64,000 nucleotides of DNA from Acidobacteriota bacterium (GCA_003223115.1 QHXW01000089.1:40652-104651); one strand, 5' to 3'; shown: positions 34,439-44,976, counted from the stretch's first letter. Numbers and translations: made by a program. Notes: a model not told the origin generated them from the letters alone.

Positions 34439-36068
34439 ATGCGCACTCGTGTCGTACTCATGGCCGTTGGCAGCCCACTGGCAGTCTCTCCCTGCGCTTT
34501 CGCGGCTGACCCCTTCGTTAATCTGGCTCGCGAATTCTGGCAGTGGCGCGCCGGCCTGCACCCCGCAGGCGACGCCGGAGTGGTCCAAGGATTCGGTTGC
34601 CCGTCAGCGCGAGCAACTCACGGCCTTTGAACAGCGCTGGAGAGGTCTCGACCCGAGTGGCTGGTCCGTGCCGCGCCAGGTGGATTACCGGCTGCTGGGA
34701 TCGGCGCTAGCGCGTGTGCGCTGGGAACTGGATATTACGCGCAATTGGCGGCGAAACCCGACTTTTTATATCGACCAGACTCTGGCCGCGGTCTATGACC
34801 GCATGTTGCAGCCGCCGCCGTTCGATCCAGCCCGTAGCAATGCTATCGTGCGGCGCATGAATGCCATTCCGGGGATTCTGGAAGACGCCAAACGCAATCT
34901 TGATCTCGCCGCGCGGCCCTTGGGGCAACTGGCGATCGCGCACCTGAAGGACATCCGCCCGAAATTGCTCAAAGCCGTCGCCGAATTGAAACCGCTGCTC
35001 GATTCGACCGCGTCTGCTGACATTGACGGCGTAACCGCAAAAGCCATCTCAGCACTCGAATCCTATCGCGCGTGGCTCGACGCGAAGCTCGAGTCGATGA
35101 CCACGGACACCGCTGTGGGGCTCGAGGCCTATCAGTTTTTTTTGAAGAATGTGGCGTTGATGCCGTACACACCCGAACAGCTTCTCGACATGGGCCGGCA
35201 AGAGTGGGAGCGCACGGTTGCGTTTGAGAGTTACGAGCGGCAGCGCAATAAGGGCAAGCCGGAACTGCGCCTGCCGGCCACGGAAGCCGAGCAGATCGAG
35301 CGGCAGAAACGCGACGAAGCGGCGACCCGGAAATATCTGGACGATAAAGGCTTTCTCACGTTTCCGAAATGGCTGCACCATTACTGGAATCTGCCATTGC
35401 CTGCGTATCTGGCGGCGTTACCCGAACTCGGCGTGACCGACGATCTAACGGGACCCACGCGCTTGAGCGACAACGCCACCAGTTATGTGCGGCCGCCCTC
35501 CCCACAGCTCGGTTATTTTGCGCTGGCCGCGGCGCGCGATCCGCGGGTGATGATCATGCATGAGGGCGTGCACTATTATCAGCTCGCGTTATCGTGGGCC
35601 AACGAAGACTTCATCCGGCGGTATTACTATGACTCAGGCGCGAACGAGGGAATCGGTTTCTACGCTGAAGAAATGGCTCTGCAGGCCGGGCTCTTCGACG
35701 ACAGCCCGCGATCCCGGGAGATCATCTACAGTTTCATGCGTCTGCGCGCGCTGCGTGTGGAAGCGGATGTGAAACTGGCTCTGGGCGAGTTCAGCATCGA
35801 GCAGGCCGCGAATTACCTCCAGAAAACAGTGCCCATGGATGAAGGAACTGCGCGCTGGGAGGCCGCCTTTTTCGCGTCAGCACCCGGCCAGGCGATTTCG
35901 TATCAGATTGGCAAGCTGCAGATCATACAATTTCTGGCCGATGCGCGCCGCATTCAAGGTGATGCATTCAACCTGAAAGCCTTTCATGATTTTCTCTTGA
36001 AAAACGGCAACGTACCCATCGCGCTGCAACGCTGGGAATACCTGGGGACAAAACCAGAAGGATTGTAG
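34439..36068 (+). pseudogene. DUF885-family metallopeptidase-like protein with N-terminal frameshift
   Basis: The first ~45 codons (from the ATG at 34439, GGAGAA before it) give a signal peptide (RTRVVLMAVGSPLAVSPCAFA) and DPFVNLAREFWQWRAGLHPA. The frame is then lost, and the protein continues in the next frame from TPEWSKDSVARQREQL at about 34570 to the stop at 36068. The remaining 500 residues are intact, with the zinc site HEGVHYYQ (HExxH) and ANEGIGFYAEEMAL supplying the third ligand Glu, as in DUF885. Either a sequence error or a recent inactivation. Members are exported and probably cleave peptides or esters. Confidence 0.82.
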
Positions 36069-36136
36069 CGGATCAGCAGTACGAAAGGCGAGGACCTCGT
36101 CACCAGTTAGAACCCTGCGCCGAGTCAAAGTTGCGG

Positions 36137-36859
36137 CTACAGCGTAATTCCGCCATCGACTGACAGCACTTGCCCCGTAACGTAGTTGTCGGGCTCGAGT
36201 AAGAACCGCACGGCGCGCGCCATGTCCTGAGCGTGCCCGAAGCGATGGATGACTTTCTCCTGCAAGTAGCGGTCGTACTTGCCGCTCGAGATACTGGCCT
36301 CAGCCATGCCGGCAGCTATCACTCCCGGGCTCACTACATTTACCCGAATGTTCGCAGGTCCGCGGCATTCCCTGGCCAGAATACGTGCGGCCTGCACCAG
36401 TGCCGCTTTCTGAGAAGCGTATGTCGTGGATCCCGGAAAAAGCGCTACAGCTTGCATGGTACCCATAAGGACAATCGAGCCTGGCGTGCCTGAGGCCCTC
36501 ATGCGCTCGGAGGCTTCGCGGGCGAGCAAAATCGGACCCAAGTAATTGGCTTCGTGCGAGCGCAGCATTATCGTCTGCAGATCGGCACCGGCCACGGCTC
36601 GCGCCGGATCGCCCGCGAAGACCACCAGACCGTACAACTTCGGAGCCGCCGCGAGAATGCGTTCGCGGTCCGCCGGCACGGCCAGATCAGCCTGTACGAG
36701 TTCCACCTGATTGCGCCAGAGCTCCGCGCGCTCGCGGTTCGACCGGTAGCTGACCACCAGACGTGCGCCCTCCGCGGCTAGTAATTCAAGCGTGGGGGAA
36801 CCCAGTCCTCCTGTCCCGCCGGCCAGCACGATTTCCCTGCCCCGCAGTGTGTCAGGCAC
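36137..36859 (-). CDS. Short-chain dehydrogenase/reductase
   Basis: 240 residues from the GTG at 36859; another GTG at 36907 would add 16 residues but overlap the upstream gene by 55 bases. The nucleotide motif is IVLAGGTGGLGSPTLELLA, the catalytic set is Ser in IVLMGTMQ region and Tyr/Lys in TTYASQKAAL, and the C-terminal VTGQVLSVDGGITL closes the fold as in FabG-type proteins. Substrate unknown; the position next to an O-antigen ligase suggests an envelope sugar or lipid. Confidence 0.85.
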   Translation of the reverse strand: MPDTLRGREIVLAGGTGGLGSPTLELLAAEGARLVVSYRSNRERAELWRNQVELVQADLAVPADRERILAAAPKLYGLVVFAGDPARAVAGADLQTIMLRSHEANYLGPILLAREASERMRASGTPGSIVLMGTMQAVALFPGSTTYASQKAALVQAARILARECRGPANIRVNVVSPGVIAAGMAEASISSGKYDRYLQEKVIHRFGHAQDMARAVRFLLEPDNYVTGQVLSVDGGITL

Positions 36860-38090
36860 TGGCGGATTCCGTTTGCCCAGCGCCGGCGAAAACTCCGGTG
36901 TATCCACAGGCCACCGCCACCAGAAACATTGTCAACACTTCGCTGTCGCCCAGGTTGTACTCGAAAAATCCTGACGCCATAGCCGCAACCACAACCGCCA
37001 CGGCGCCTCGCAAAATATATCGCCGATCGCTTCGCCCGGCTGGCAGGCTATAGAGTGCGCGTGTGAAATCCACCAGAATCTTGATCAACATCCACATCAG
37101 TGCCAATAGAGTGGGGATGCCGCGCTCCGCTGCGTACTCCAGATAGATGTTGTGCAGATGAATGTACGAGCCGATGGGTAAGGGGCGCGGAATATCGGCT
37201 GGAACATAGTTATTGAACTGGATGCGAGGTTCTTCGGGCCCCAAACCCAGCCACGGATGTGCTTCGATCATGCGCAGGCCTGTCCGCCAGGTCACCACGC
37301 GGAATCGATTCGAGTCCACGCCTTGGTGAGGCCGAAAAAGAGAGACGAAGCGTTCTCGCACTGAACTGGGACCTAGCAATACCAACGCTGCTAATGCCAG
37401 AGGCAAGGCCAACACTACCGGCCGCTTCCAGAACCAGATCAAATACAGTCCCCCAACCAACGTACCGAGCCAGATGCTGCGGGTTTGCCCCAGCACCAGC
37501 GCCGCCATAAGCAGCATCCCACACACCAGCCACGGCCAGAGTTCTTTCGAGCGGCGCGCGGGACCGAAGAACAGGTATGCGCCAACCATCAGCAATACGA
37601 ACATTTCCTCGCCGCCAAACGTCATCCAGTGGCTCATGGCGCCGGTAATTCTGTCCCCTGTGTAATATTCGTAGAATTTCATACCGAGAGCGTGGGCTTC
37701 GTGGAGTTTGCGCGCGAATTGCACCAGTCCCCAGGCCGCGGTCGCAGCGCCGGCAATAGCCCAGCAATAAAACAGGCGGCGAACGGTTACTAGGTCGCGA
37801 AGGGTTGAATACACCACCAGCAGCGTCAGGAACACGAGAAATTTACGAATCTGCGGAAGTCCGGCCGCGGGATCGCCGGAAAAAATGAGTGACACCACGG
37901 TTCCCAGCAGAAAAACCGACAACGGCAGCCAGATTGGGGGTAACCGGAGTTTGGCTCCGGAAAACAGCAACGCAGCCACAGCCAGGGCCAGCAACGTTTG
38001 AGAAGCCGCGATGGAGAACAGTATTGCAACCGCTGAACCAAACGTGCAATACAGTGCGGCCCGCAACAGGAACGGCTGGGTTGAGGTCAT
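36852..38090 (-). CDS. O-antigen ligase (WaaL-like) family membrane protein
   Basis: 412 residues from the ATG at 38090, with about ten to twelve predicted membrane segments. The long periplasmic loop contains RFRVVTWRTGLRMIEAHPWLGLGPEEPRIQF and SYIHLHNIYLEYAAERGI; the HNIYLEYAAE part is a well-kept pattern of WaaL-type ligases, which join polysaccharide or glycan to lipid A core or to other carriers. The longer frame up to 38303 is not supported by a ribosome site and lacks conserved residues. Divergent from uppS. Confidence 0.88.
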   Translation of the reverse strand: MTSTQPFLLRAALYCTFGSAVAILFSIAASQTLLALAVAALLFSGAKLRLPPIWLPLSVFLLGTVVSLIFSGDPAAGLPQIRKFLVFLTLLVVYSTLRDLVTVRRLFYCWAIAGAATAAWGLVQFARKLHEAHALGMKFYEYYTGDRITGAMSHWMTFGGEEMFVLLMVGAYLFFGPARRSKELWPWLVCGMLLMAALVLGQTRSIWLGTLVGGLYLIWFWKRPVVLALPLALAALVLLGPSSVRERFVSLFRPHQGVDSNRFRVVTWRTGLRMIEAHPWLGLGPEEPRIQFNNYVPADIPRPLPIGSYIHLHNIYLEYAAERGIPTLLALMWMLIKILVDFTRALYSLPAGRSDRRYILRGAVAVVVAAMASGFFEYNLGDSEVLTMFLVAVACGYTGVFAGAGQTESASA

Positions 38091-38221
38091 GGATGGCTGG
38101 GAGAACGCGGCAAAGTCCTTAGTATGCCAGAATACTTTAAGGTGTTGCGGGAGATCGTATCCGTCCGAACCCTGGAAAAGGTGACGATCAGCATCACCAC
38201 AGTGTACGATGGGTTTGTTTG

Positions 38222-39064
38222 ATGAAGGCCCTATTCGAAGTGCTTCAGCCGGGTGACCCGGATTTCGAACTCGCCGGAACAATCGATCCGCACAGGCTGC
38301 CAAAACATATCGCGATCATTATGGATGGCAACGGGCGATGGGCCAATCGCCGCAGCCTTCCACGCGTGGCAGGTCACCGCGCTGGCGTGGGCCCGGTTCG
38401 CAGCACGGTCGAAACATGCGCCCGCCTGGGCATCGATGTCCTGACGCTGTACGCTTTTTCGGTTGAGAACTGGAAACGTCCACGCGCGGAAATCGAAACG
38501 TTGTGGCGCTTACTTCGATTCTATCTGGGAAAAGAATTGCCGGAACTGCAGAAGAACGCTATCCGGTTGCAGGCCATTGGCAGGCTGGAGGCGCTTCCTC
38601 CGAAAGTGCGTGCTGAACTCGAAGCGGTCATCGAAGCCACCTCGCATAATCGAGGATTGCGCGTGAATCTGGCCATTAATTATGGCGGCCGCATGGAAAT
38701 CGTGGACGCCGTGAATGGCATTATCGAGCGGGCGCGCCTGGAAGGCCGGCTGGATGCCTTGCGTGTCGATGAGGAATCGATTGCCGCACAGCTGTACACC
38801 GCCACATCGCCTGATCCGGATTTACTGATCCGCACGTCGGGCGAAATGCGCATCAGCAACTTTCTTTTGTGGCAAATTGCCTACTCCGAGCTGTATGTAA
38901 CCGAAACACTCTGGCCGGACTTCAACCCTACGGAGTTGCTGAAAGCCATTCTCGAATATCAGAAACGCGATCGCCGCTACGGAGGGTTGAGCAGAGAAGG
39001 GCTCAACGGCGCCCGTCCGGACCGCGAGGAAAACCTGATCGAAGCTATCGTTTCCTCTCGATGA
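38222..39064 (+). CDS. uppS: Isoprenyl (undecaprenyl diphosphate) synthase
   Basis: 280 residues from the ATG at 38222 (TTG just before). IIMDGNGRWA contains the catalytic Asp, and GHRAG, TLYAFSVENWKRP, RTSGEMRISNFLLWQIAYSELY and LWPDF are the cis-prenyltransferase signature regions. The enzyme joins isopentenyl diphosphate units to farnesyl diphosphate and supplies the C55 carrier lipid for peptidoglycan and O-antigen. The stop overlaps the cdsA start by four bases (ATGA). An extra ~20 N-terminal residues are common in acidobacterial members. Confidence 0.95.
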   Translation: MKALFEVLQPGDPDFELAGTIDPHRLPKHIAIIMDGNGRWANRRSLPRVAGHRAGVGPVRSTVETCARLGIDVLTLYAFSVENWKRPRAEIETLWRLLRFYLGKELPELQKNAIRLQAIGRLEALPPKVRAELEAVIEATSHNRGLRVNLAINYGGRMEIVDAVNGIIERARLEGRLDALRVDEESIAAQLYTATSPDPDLLIRTSGEMRISNFLLWQIAYSELYVTETLWPDFNPTELLKAILEYQKRDRRYGGLSREGLNGARPDREENLIEAIVSSR

Positions 39065-39837
39065 AGCGCGTTCTGACGGCGTTAGTTCTCATACCGTTCA
39101 TTCTCTACGTAGTCTATTTTGGTCCCTTTTGGCTGCTGTTCGGAGTCACAACCCTGTTCGCTCTGATCTGCTACTCCGAATATTCCGCGATTGCCGCCGG
39201 CTATGGCGTGGGAAAACTCGGTCCGGTGGGCTATGCCGCGGGCATTCTGGTCCTGCTCGCGAGACCCCAAGATGGATATCTCGTCTTCACTCTGCTCACA
39301 CTCATTGGCTTGGCTCTGGCGCTACGTCAGCCGGACCCGTCCAAAGCCTTGCCTTACGCCGCCGCTCTGGCGTTTGGTATTGTCTACATCTTCGGGTCGT
39401 GGAAGTTTGCCATTCTCCTGCGCACCGAAAGCGCGCACTGGCTGGGTTTCGGCCTAATCCTGAACTGGATTGGAGACACATGCGCGTACTTCGTGGGGCG
39501 CCGCATCGGGAAACACAAGATGGCGCCCGTCGTCAGTCCCAACAAAAGCTGGGAGGGAGCGATGGCTTCGCTCGTGGGTTCTTTGATTTTCGGCGTGATC
39601 TACCTCAATCGAGCCGTGCCGGCAGTCTTGCCTCTCCAGGCTGGAATCATCTCGGTTGCGGCCAACGTGGCGGGACAGATCGGTGATTTTGCCGAATCGG
39701 TTCTTAAACGCGGCGCCGGATTGAAAGACTCGAGCACGCTTCTCCCGGGTCATGGCGGATTACTCGACCGCGTGGACAGCACGCTGTTCGCGCTGCCGGT
39801 GGTTTACCTGAACCTTTACCTCACTTCCCCGCACTAG
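39061..39837 (+). CDS. cdsA: Phosphatidate cytidylyltransferase
   Basis: 258 residues from the ATG at 39061, overlapping uppS by four bases. About seven membrane segments. The family signature lies near the C-terminus: SPNKSWEGAMASLVGSL and LLPGHGGLLDRVDSTLFALP with its DRxDS. The enzyme makes CDP-diacylglycerol from phosphatidate and CTP for phospholipid synthesis in the inner membrane. The uppS-cdsA pair is a very common bacterial order. Confidence 0.95.
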   Translation: MKRVLTALVLIPFILYVVYFGPFWLLFGVTTLFALICYSEYSAIAAGYGVGKLGPVGYAAGILVLLARPQDGYLVFTLLTLIGLALALRQPDPSKALPYAAALAFGIVYIFGSWKFAILLRTESAHWLGFGLILNWIGDTCAYFVGRRIGKHKMAPVVSPNKSWEGAMASLVGSLIFGVIYLNRAVPAVLPLQAGIISVAANVAGQIGDFAESVLKRGAGLKDSSTLLPGHGGLLDRVDSTLFALPVVYLNLYLTSPH

Positions 39838-39925
39838 CTGATAACAGAGCCTCCGCTCCCTGGGCGGTCGCGGTTCAGGCCGCTGGCGCTCGTGCCAATC
39901 GCACCCTGTGGGCACGCATGCGGCT

Positions 39926-40897
39926 TTAGCGTGAGACTACCTGCGGCTTCGGAAATGACGCCACTTCCTCGATCCACTCCAGAACCACATGATCCAACCA
40001 GAACCGCGGTCGCACGCGCGATAGAAATCCGAGATGTCCGCCGTGCTCCGTAGCCAGGAACCGGATCCAGGGATTTTGCCGCAGCACGGGTTCATCGTAA
40101 ATTTCGAACGGAACAAAAATATCGTCCTTGGCCTGAATGAAGAGCGTCGGGATGCGAATGTGCTGCAGGAACCGGCGTGAGGATTGAGTTTCGTAATAGT
40201 GCTCGGCACCCTGAAATCCGAAGTGACGCGCTGTGAACCGGTCGTCAAATTCAAACAGAGACCGCGCCGGCTTGAGCTGCTCCTCGGTGAAATGTCCCGT
40301 GGCCACGACCCTCCGCCGCATGCGTCTAACGAAACGGCGTTCGTAAATCCAATTGGAACGCGCGCCCAGGCGCCGAGCGCCGGCGGCGAGATCAATGGGA
40401 GTCGAGACCGCGCAGACGCTGGCCGTCAGAGACTGGGCCTCGACCCCCAGTTCCCCCGCGAGTTTGAGCACTACGTTGCCGCCCAATGAGTAACCGACCA
40501 GGTGAACGGGTGCGCGGCCCTGCTGCCGAAAGCGCTGGAGCACCGAACGCAGATCGCCGGTCATTCCGGCATGGTAGAGCGTGTTGGACAGGTGTTCGGT
40601 GCCGCCGCAGCTCCGCATGTGAAACCGGTTCACGACATATCCGGCCTCGAGCGCGGCCTGCGCCATGGTCAGCATGTAACCTGATGCGCCCGATCCTTCA
40701 AGCCCGTGCACCAGAACCAGCTCGCCAAGGGGCTCACCCTCAGGCCGCTGCGTGAGAACCAGCACCTGTACCTGGGGCTCGGTTTGATAAAGACGCTCCT
40801 CCACCGGGTAGCGCCTTGTGTCCAGTTTGCGCTTCCAATAATTGCCCAGAACGGTGAGTATGTGAGGATTCGATACCAGCGGGCGATACGGTCTCAA
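39926..40897 (-). CDS. YheT-type alpha/beta hydrolase
   Basis: 323 residues with a TTG start at 40897. VLVHGLEGSGASGYMLTMAQ holds the oxyanion region, VGYSLGGNVVLKLAGELG the nucleophile elbow with Ser, FVPFEIY the acid region and TEHGGHLGF the catalytic His. These are the hallmarks of the YheT/Esterase-EMB8 family. Substrate unknown; possibly lipid esters. It converges on cdsA and is divergent from the DUF6282 gene, 56 bases apart. Confidence 0.88.
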   Translation of the reverse strand: MRPYRPLVSNPHILTVLGNYWKRKLDTRRYPVEERLYQTEPQVQVLVLTQRPEGEPLGELVLVHGLEGSGASGYMLTMAQAALEAGYVVNRFHMRSCGGTEHLSNTLYHAGMTGDLRSVLQRFRQQGRAPVHLVGYSLGGNVVLKLAGELGVEAQSLTASVCAVSTPIDLAAGARRLGARSNWIYERRFVRRMRRRVVATGHFTEEQLKPARSLFEFDDRFTARHFGFQGAEHYYETQSSRRFLQHIRIPTLFIQAKDDIFVPFEIYDEPVLRQNPWIRFLATEHGGHLGFLSRVRPRFWLDHVVLEWIEEVASFPKPQVVSR

Positions 40898-40953
40898 GTC
40901 TCAATCTTACCCGCTCCTCGATTCAGGCGCGGCTGCCGTTTTACCATGACCAC

Positions 40954-41841
40954 ATGCTCAAACCTCTGCTGGCTGTCTTGTTCGCTACCGTCATGCTGCA
41001 CTCGCAGGACCTGAAAGGTGTGATCGATATCCACGCGCACTCAGATCCAGACGACCGGCCGCGTTCGATCGATTCCATCGACTTGGCCAAGCTTGCCCGT
41101 GAGCACGGGATGCGCGGGCTGGTACTCAAGAATCACTATGAGCCCACCGAATCGGTTGCCTACCTGGTCCGCAAAGTTGTCCCCGGGATCGAACTTTTCG
41201 GCGGTATCGCCTTGAACCGCACCGTGGGAGGCATCAATCCTGCCGCGGTCGAGCGCATGACGCGCGTGAAAGGCGGTTGGGGGCGCGTGGTCTGGATGCC
41301 CACCTTCGATGCCGAAAACCAGGTGCGCTTCTCAAAAGAAACCAGGCCGTTTGTGTCCGTCTCCCGGAATGGCAAACTGCTGCCTGAGGTCCACGAAGTA
41401 CTGCAGCTCATCGCCCAGAACAAACTCGTGCTGGCTACGGGACACTCGTCGCCGGCGGAGGATCTGCTGTTGATCCGCGACGCAAAACGTGCGGGCGTGG
41501 ATCACATTGTTGTGACGCATGCCATGCTGCCGCCCGTTGGCATGGACCTGGACCAGATGCGTGAGGCTGCGCGCCTGGGCGCTTATCTCGAATTTGTGTA
41601 TAACGCGCTGATCGGTCCGAACAAGGTTTTCGATGCGCCGGAGTACGCACGGGCAATACGCGCCGTCGGGCCGGAGTACTGCATTTTGTCGAGTGATCTG
41701 GGCCAGGCCGGCAATCCGCTGCACACGGATGGGTTGGTTGCGTTCTTCGCGGCCCTACGCAGCCAGGGCCTTAGCGAAAGTGAAATTGACCAGATGTCCA
41801 AAATTAATCCGGCGAAATTGTTAGGCTTGAAAGCTCAATAA
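40954..41841 (+). CDS. Exported DUF6282-type metal-dependent hydrolase
   Basis: 295 residues; the first 18 (LKPLLAVLFATVMLHSQ) form a signal peptide. VIDIHAHSDPDDRPR supplies the HxH metal motif, GLVLKNHYE the lysine/histidine segment, and VLATGHSSPAEDLLL, HIVVTHAM and SSDLGQAGNP further metal or catalytic residues, as in amidohydrolase-type TIM barrels. The family (DUF6282) has no well-established substrate. Next plus-strand gene follows after 41 bases. Confidence 0.83.
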   Translation: MLKPLLAVLFATVMLHSQDLKGVIDIHAHSDPDDRPRSIDSIDLAKLAREHGMRGLVLKNHYEPTESVAYLVRKVVPGIELFGGIALNRTVGGINPAAVERMTRVKGGWGRVVWMPTFDAENQVRFSKETRPFVSVSRNGKLLPEVHEVLQLIAQNKLVLATGHSSPAEDLLLIRDAKRAGVDHIVVTHAMLPPVGMDLDQMREAARLGAYLEFVYNALIGPNKVFDAPEYARAIRAVGPEYCILSSDLGQAGNPLHTDGLVAFFAALRSQGLSESEIDQMSKINPAKLLGLKAQ

Positions 41842-41882
41842 CCGCGAGTCTTCCGCAGAAGACCCGGCATCGAAAGGCTTTT

Positions 41883-42482
41883 ATGGAAAAAAGGGCGGCA
41901 ACGGATTACGAGATTGACCCGCTGCTCGCGCGGCGCTGGAGTCCACGAGCATTTTCTGAGCGCACGGTGGAACAGACAGTTCTCTGCAGTTTGTTCGAAG
42001 CGGCTCGCTGGGCGCCTTCCTGCTTCAACGAGCAACCGTGGAGTTTCTTGCTCGCGGGCAAGGAAAATACATCCGAATTTGACCGGTTGGCGAGCTGCCT
42101 GAGCCCCGGTAATCATTGGGCTCGACAGGCGCCGGTTCTGGCACTGTCGGTCGCTGCGCTCGACTTCGCGGGAAATTCCAAGCCGAACCGCCACGCGTAC
42201 CACGATGTGGGCTTGGCCGTCGAGAATCTGGTGATCCAGGCAACCGCCATGGGCCTGGCAAGTCACCAGATGGCCGGGTTCGATGTGGAGAAAGCCCGGG
42301 AATTGTTCCAAATTCCGGCCCGCCACGACCCGGTGGCGATGATCGCGCTCGGCTATCCCGGCGACTCGGACAGCTTACCTGAAGATCTCCGCAAGCGTGA
42401 ACTGGCGCAGCGGGCACGCAAACCCATCCGCCGGTTCCTGTATACCGGCCACTGGGGAGAGGGCGCGTCGATCATTTCATAA
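41883..42482 (+). CDS. Nitroreductase-family flavoprotein
   Basis: 199 residues. RRWSPRAFSERTV at the start is the FMN-phosphate-binding RxSxRxF-like segment, AARWAPSCFNEQPWSFLL the N-P-like flavin region, VGLAVENLVIQATAMGLASHQM the central helix, and MIALGYPGD the C-terminal flavin segment. These enzymes bind FMN and reduce nitro compounds, quinones or flavins with NAD(P)H. Cytosolic, no signal. Neighbours give no substrate hint. Confidence 0.9.
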   Translation: MEKRAATDYEIDPLLARRWSPRAFSERTVEQTVLCSLFEAARWAPSCFNEQPWSFLLAGKENTSEFDRLASCLSPGNHWARQAPVLALSVAALDFAGNSKPNRHAYHDVGLAVENLVIQATAMGLASHQMAGFDVEKARELFQIPARHDPVAMIALGYPGDSDSLPEDLRKRELAQRARKPIRRFLYTGHWGEGASIIS

Positions 42483-42550
42483 TCACACTGGTCACTTTCC
42501 ACGGGTGATATCATGTGAAACCACTAGACAGTAACTGAAGAGGGCTACGC

Positions 42551-44062
42551 ATGTGGATTCGGAAAGTCGAGCGAGACCGGAAAAAGGGCGTCGATTCGCC
42601 CATGCCAACGCAGATTGTGTCGAACGAGGAGTTCATTCCGCGTCCGCAAAACGAAAAGCAAAAGCAGGTTGAACATCTGATCGGCGAGATGGGGGAAGAA
42701 AAATCGAAGAAACTCGGCATGGAGCGCCGCGCCTTCATGGCCAGCACCATGGGACTGGCGACCTGTTTCCTGGCGTCCAATAAAGTCTGGGGCGAGGTGT
42801 GGGAAGTCGATGAGCAAGAAACCACGGAGCCTCAGGCTTACGCCGAAAAATGGCCCAAGGGCGAGTACTTCGTGCTGGACGTGCAGAGCCATTTCACCAA
42901 CAACGTGGTGCTCCCCTTCCGCAATGATCCTTTCATCCAGGGCATGGGTTTCAATCTGAAGAACGACGTCGAGGCCTACAGCTTCCACCAGTTCGTCAAG
43001 GAGATCTTTTTCGACAGCGAAACCGACATGATCGTGATCTCGGGCGTTCCCGGCCGTGAGAACCAGCGTGACGCACAGGGCAAGCCGCTCGAGGGCGCCG
43101 CTCGCAGCGGCAAGAACGATATTCTGCCGAGCTGGCTGATGTCACAGCGCAAGAACGAACTGAACCACCTCGCAGACTCGAAGCGCGCGCTTTGCCAGGG
43201 AAATCTGGCGCCGAATCATTACTGGAATCGCACCACGAATTCGATGGATAAAGAGGCCACCCTCGAGCAGATGGATCGTGAGCTGAAGCTCTATGGCATC
43301 GATTCCTGGAAATGGTATTGCCACTCAGATCCCGGGCGCTCCGGTGGCGGTTTCCAGCTCGACGACGACAATGCCGCCTGGTTTTACGAACAATCACGAA
43401 AACGTGGCATGAAAATTTTCAGCGTGCACAAAGGCTATTCCTACCAATCCCGGACGCTCGGGCATCTCGCTAATCCCAAGGATGTCGAAAAGGCTGCTCT
43501 TCAAAATCCCGATCTCAAATTCATCATCTACCATTCGGCCATACAGCACGGCCCGCAGGAACCCCAGTTCAAAGATCCGAAATATTTCGATCCGACCACG
43601 GGCGACTTCGCCTGGCACGACGTATTGATGAAAATCAAGCAGCGCAATCCGCAGATCAATAACGTGTACCCGGAGCTGGGCAGCTTTTTTGGTGCGCTGG
43701 CCATTGCAAATCCGGTGATGTGCATGCACGGCCTCGGCAAGAACATCAAATACTATGGCGCCGATCATGTGATCTGGGGGACCGATTGCCTGTGGTGGGG
43801 TTCGCCGCAATGGGTGATCGATGCATTCAAGCGTTTCCAAATTTCGGACGAAATCGGCGAAAAGTTCGGCTACAAGAAGGTCACAAAACAGGACAAGGCC
43901 AAGATACTCGGCTTGAATGCCGCCCGCATTTATGGAATCGATTTGAAGGCCAAGCGCAACGCGCTGCCCTCGGATACTTTCTCGCGCGTCAAAGCCGCGT
44001 ATCTGCATGACGGCGGCCAGCGCGACAACGCGGCGTACGGCTGGGTGCGGGCGGACGACTGA
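42551..44062 (+). CDS. Amidohydrolase-family protein with internal Tat-like signal
   Basis: 503 residues. A hydrophilic N-terminus of ~58 residues (with Met/Lys/Glu-rich repeats) precedes [20 protein letters not shown], a twin-arginine-like sequence with a hydrophobic core, so export is possible although the signal is internal. An alternative start at the inner ATG (~42719) would give a normal Tat signal. The TIM-barrel part has VQSHF in place of the usual Hx[20 protein letters not shown] and [13 protein letters not shown] with the catalytic Asp, the amidohydrolase 2 pattern of decarboxylase-type enzymes. The VOC and cytochrome genes follow with almost no spacing. Confidence 0.83.
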   Translation: MWIRKVERDRKKGVDSPMPTQIVSNEEFIPRPQNEKQKQVEHLIGEMGEEKSKKLGMERRAFMASTMGLATCFLASNKVWGEVWEVDEQETTEPQAYAEKWPKGEYFVLDVQSHFTNNVVLPFRNDPFIQGMGFNLKNDVEAYSFHQFVKEIFFDSETDMIVISGVPGRENQRDAQGKPLEGAARSGKNDILPSWLMSQRKNELNHLADSKRALCQGNLAPNHYWNRTTNSMDKEATLEQMDRELKLYGIDSWKWYCHSDPGRSGGGFQLDDDNAAWFYEQSRKRGMKIFSVHKGYSYQSRTLGHLANPKDVEKAALQNPDLKFIIYHSAIQHGPQEPQFKDPKYFDPTTGDFAWHDVLMKIKQRNPQINNVYPELGSFFGALAIANPVMCMHGLGKNIKYYGADHVIWGTDCLWWGSPQWVIDAFKRFQISDEIGEKFGYKKVTKQDKAKILGLNAARIYGIDLKAKRNALPSDTFSRVKAAYLHDGGQRDNAAYGWVRADD

Positions 44063-44971
44063 CGAGGGCCGCTACGTCCTTAGCGTACAAAATCGCTCGG
44101 GCTGCGCTGGTCGCCGTCACGGCAGCCATTTCTGCGTTCGGGCAACAGTATCCGCCGGCTCACTTCCACCATATCCACCTGAACTCGACGGATCCGGTCG
44201 CGGCCATCGACTTCTACACCAGCAAGTTCGATTGCGAGAAGGCGAAATTTGCGCGCGTGGGAGGGCATCTGGGCGCAAAAGGCGTGGATCTTGTTCAATA
44301 AAGTTGCGACCCCGCCGCCCGCGGAGATCACTTCTACGATCTGGCATTTCGGCTGGGGTGCTGAGGATATGCAGTCGGCGTACCGGAAACAACTCGCCTC
44401 CGGCACGAAATTCGACACTCCGATCACCGACATCAGCGATCTCGCCAATTCGCCAGGCTTCTACTACGCCTACGTGGATGGTCCGGACAATGCGCTGATC
44501 GAGTTGAACACCGCAGCGCACCATCGTCTCGGCCATCTGCACCTCCTCAGCGCCGATCCCATCACCGCCGGCGAGTGGTACGTGAAGTATTTCGGCGTTA
44601 CGCGTCGCGGCAGCGGCCCGCCATACAACACGGACGCCAGCTACTACAAGGGCTACCAGGTCGGCCCCAACATGTCGCTCATGTTGGATAACATCAACAT
44701 CATCATTTTTCCGGTGGAGTTTGCGTACAAAGCGCATCCCGCGGAATGGAAGAGCCGCACTGCCTTCGATCCAACCGAAGGCCGTGTCGTGGATCACATC
44801 GGCTTCAGCTTCGAGGATCTGCCCGCTGCTTTGGAACGCTTGCGCAAAGACGGCGTGAAAGTCACTCAGAAGATCAAGAGCGCATTCAATGGAAAGGTGA
44901 AATTCGCCTTTATCGAAGGACCCGACCGCATCCGCATTCAGCTGGTCGAAGGGCAGGCGCGCAAAGAATAG
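44062..44971 (+). pseudogene. VOC (glyoxalase-fold) family protein with frameshift
   Basis: Frame 1 begins right at the amidohydrolase stop (start codon not clear), gives an apparent signal region (KIARAALVAVTAAISAFGQ) and the first VOC half HFHHIHLNSTDPVAAIDFYTSKFDCEKAKFA. About 44250 the frame shifts by one base to EGIWAQKAWILFNKVATPPP and runs intact to 44971, with a second VOC repeat LGHLHLLSADPITAGEWYVKYFGV and VDHIGFSFEDLPAALERL. The His and Glu metal positions are kept. A one-base difference in GCGCGCGTGGG explains the break; sequence error or recent loss are both possible. Related proteins bind metal and act on small organic molecules. Confidence 0.8.
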
Positions 44972-44976
44972 AATCC

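Noticed and set aside
44007..44498. 163-codon frame overlapping the amidohydrolase end and VOC start
   Set aside because: Translation is Arg/Ser/Gly-rich noise; VOC motifs appear in the other two frames.
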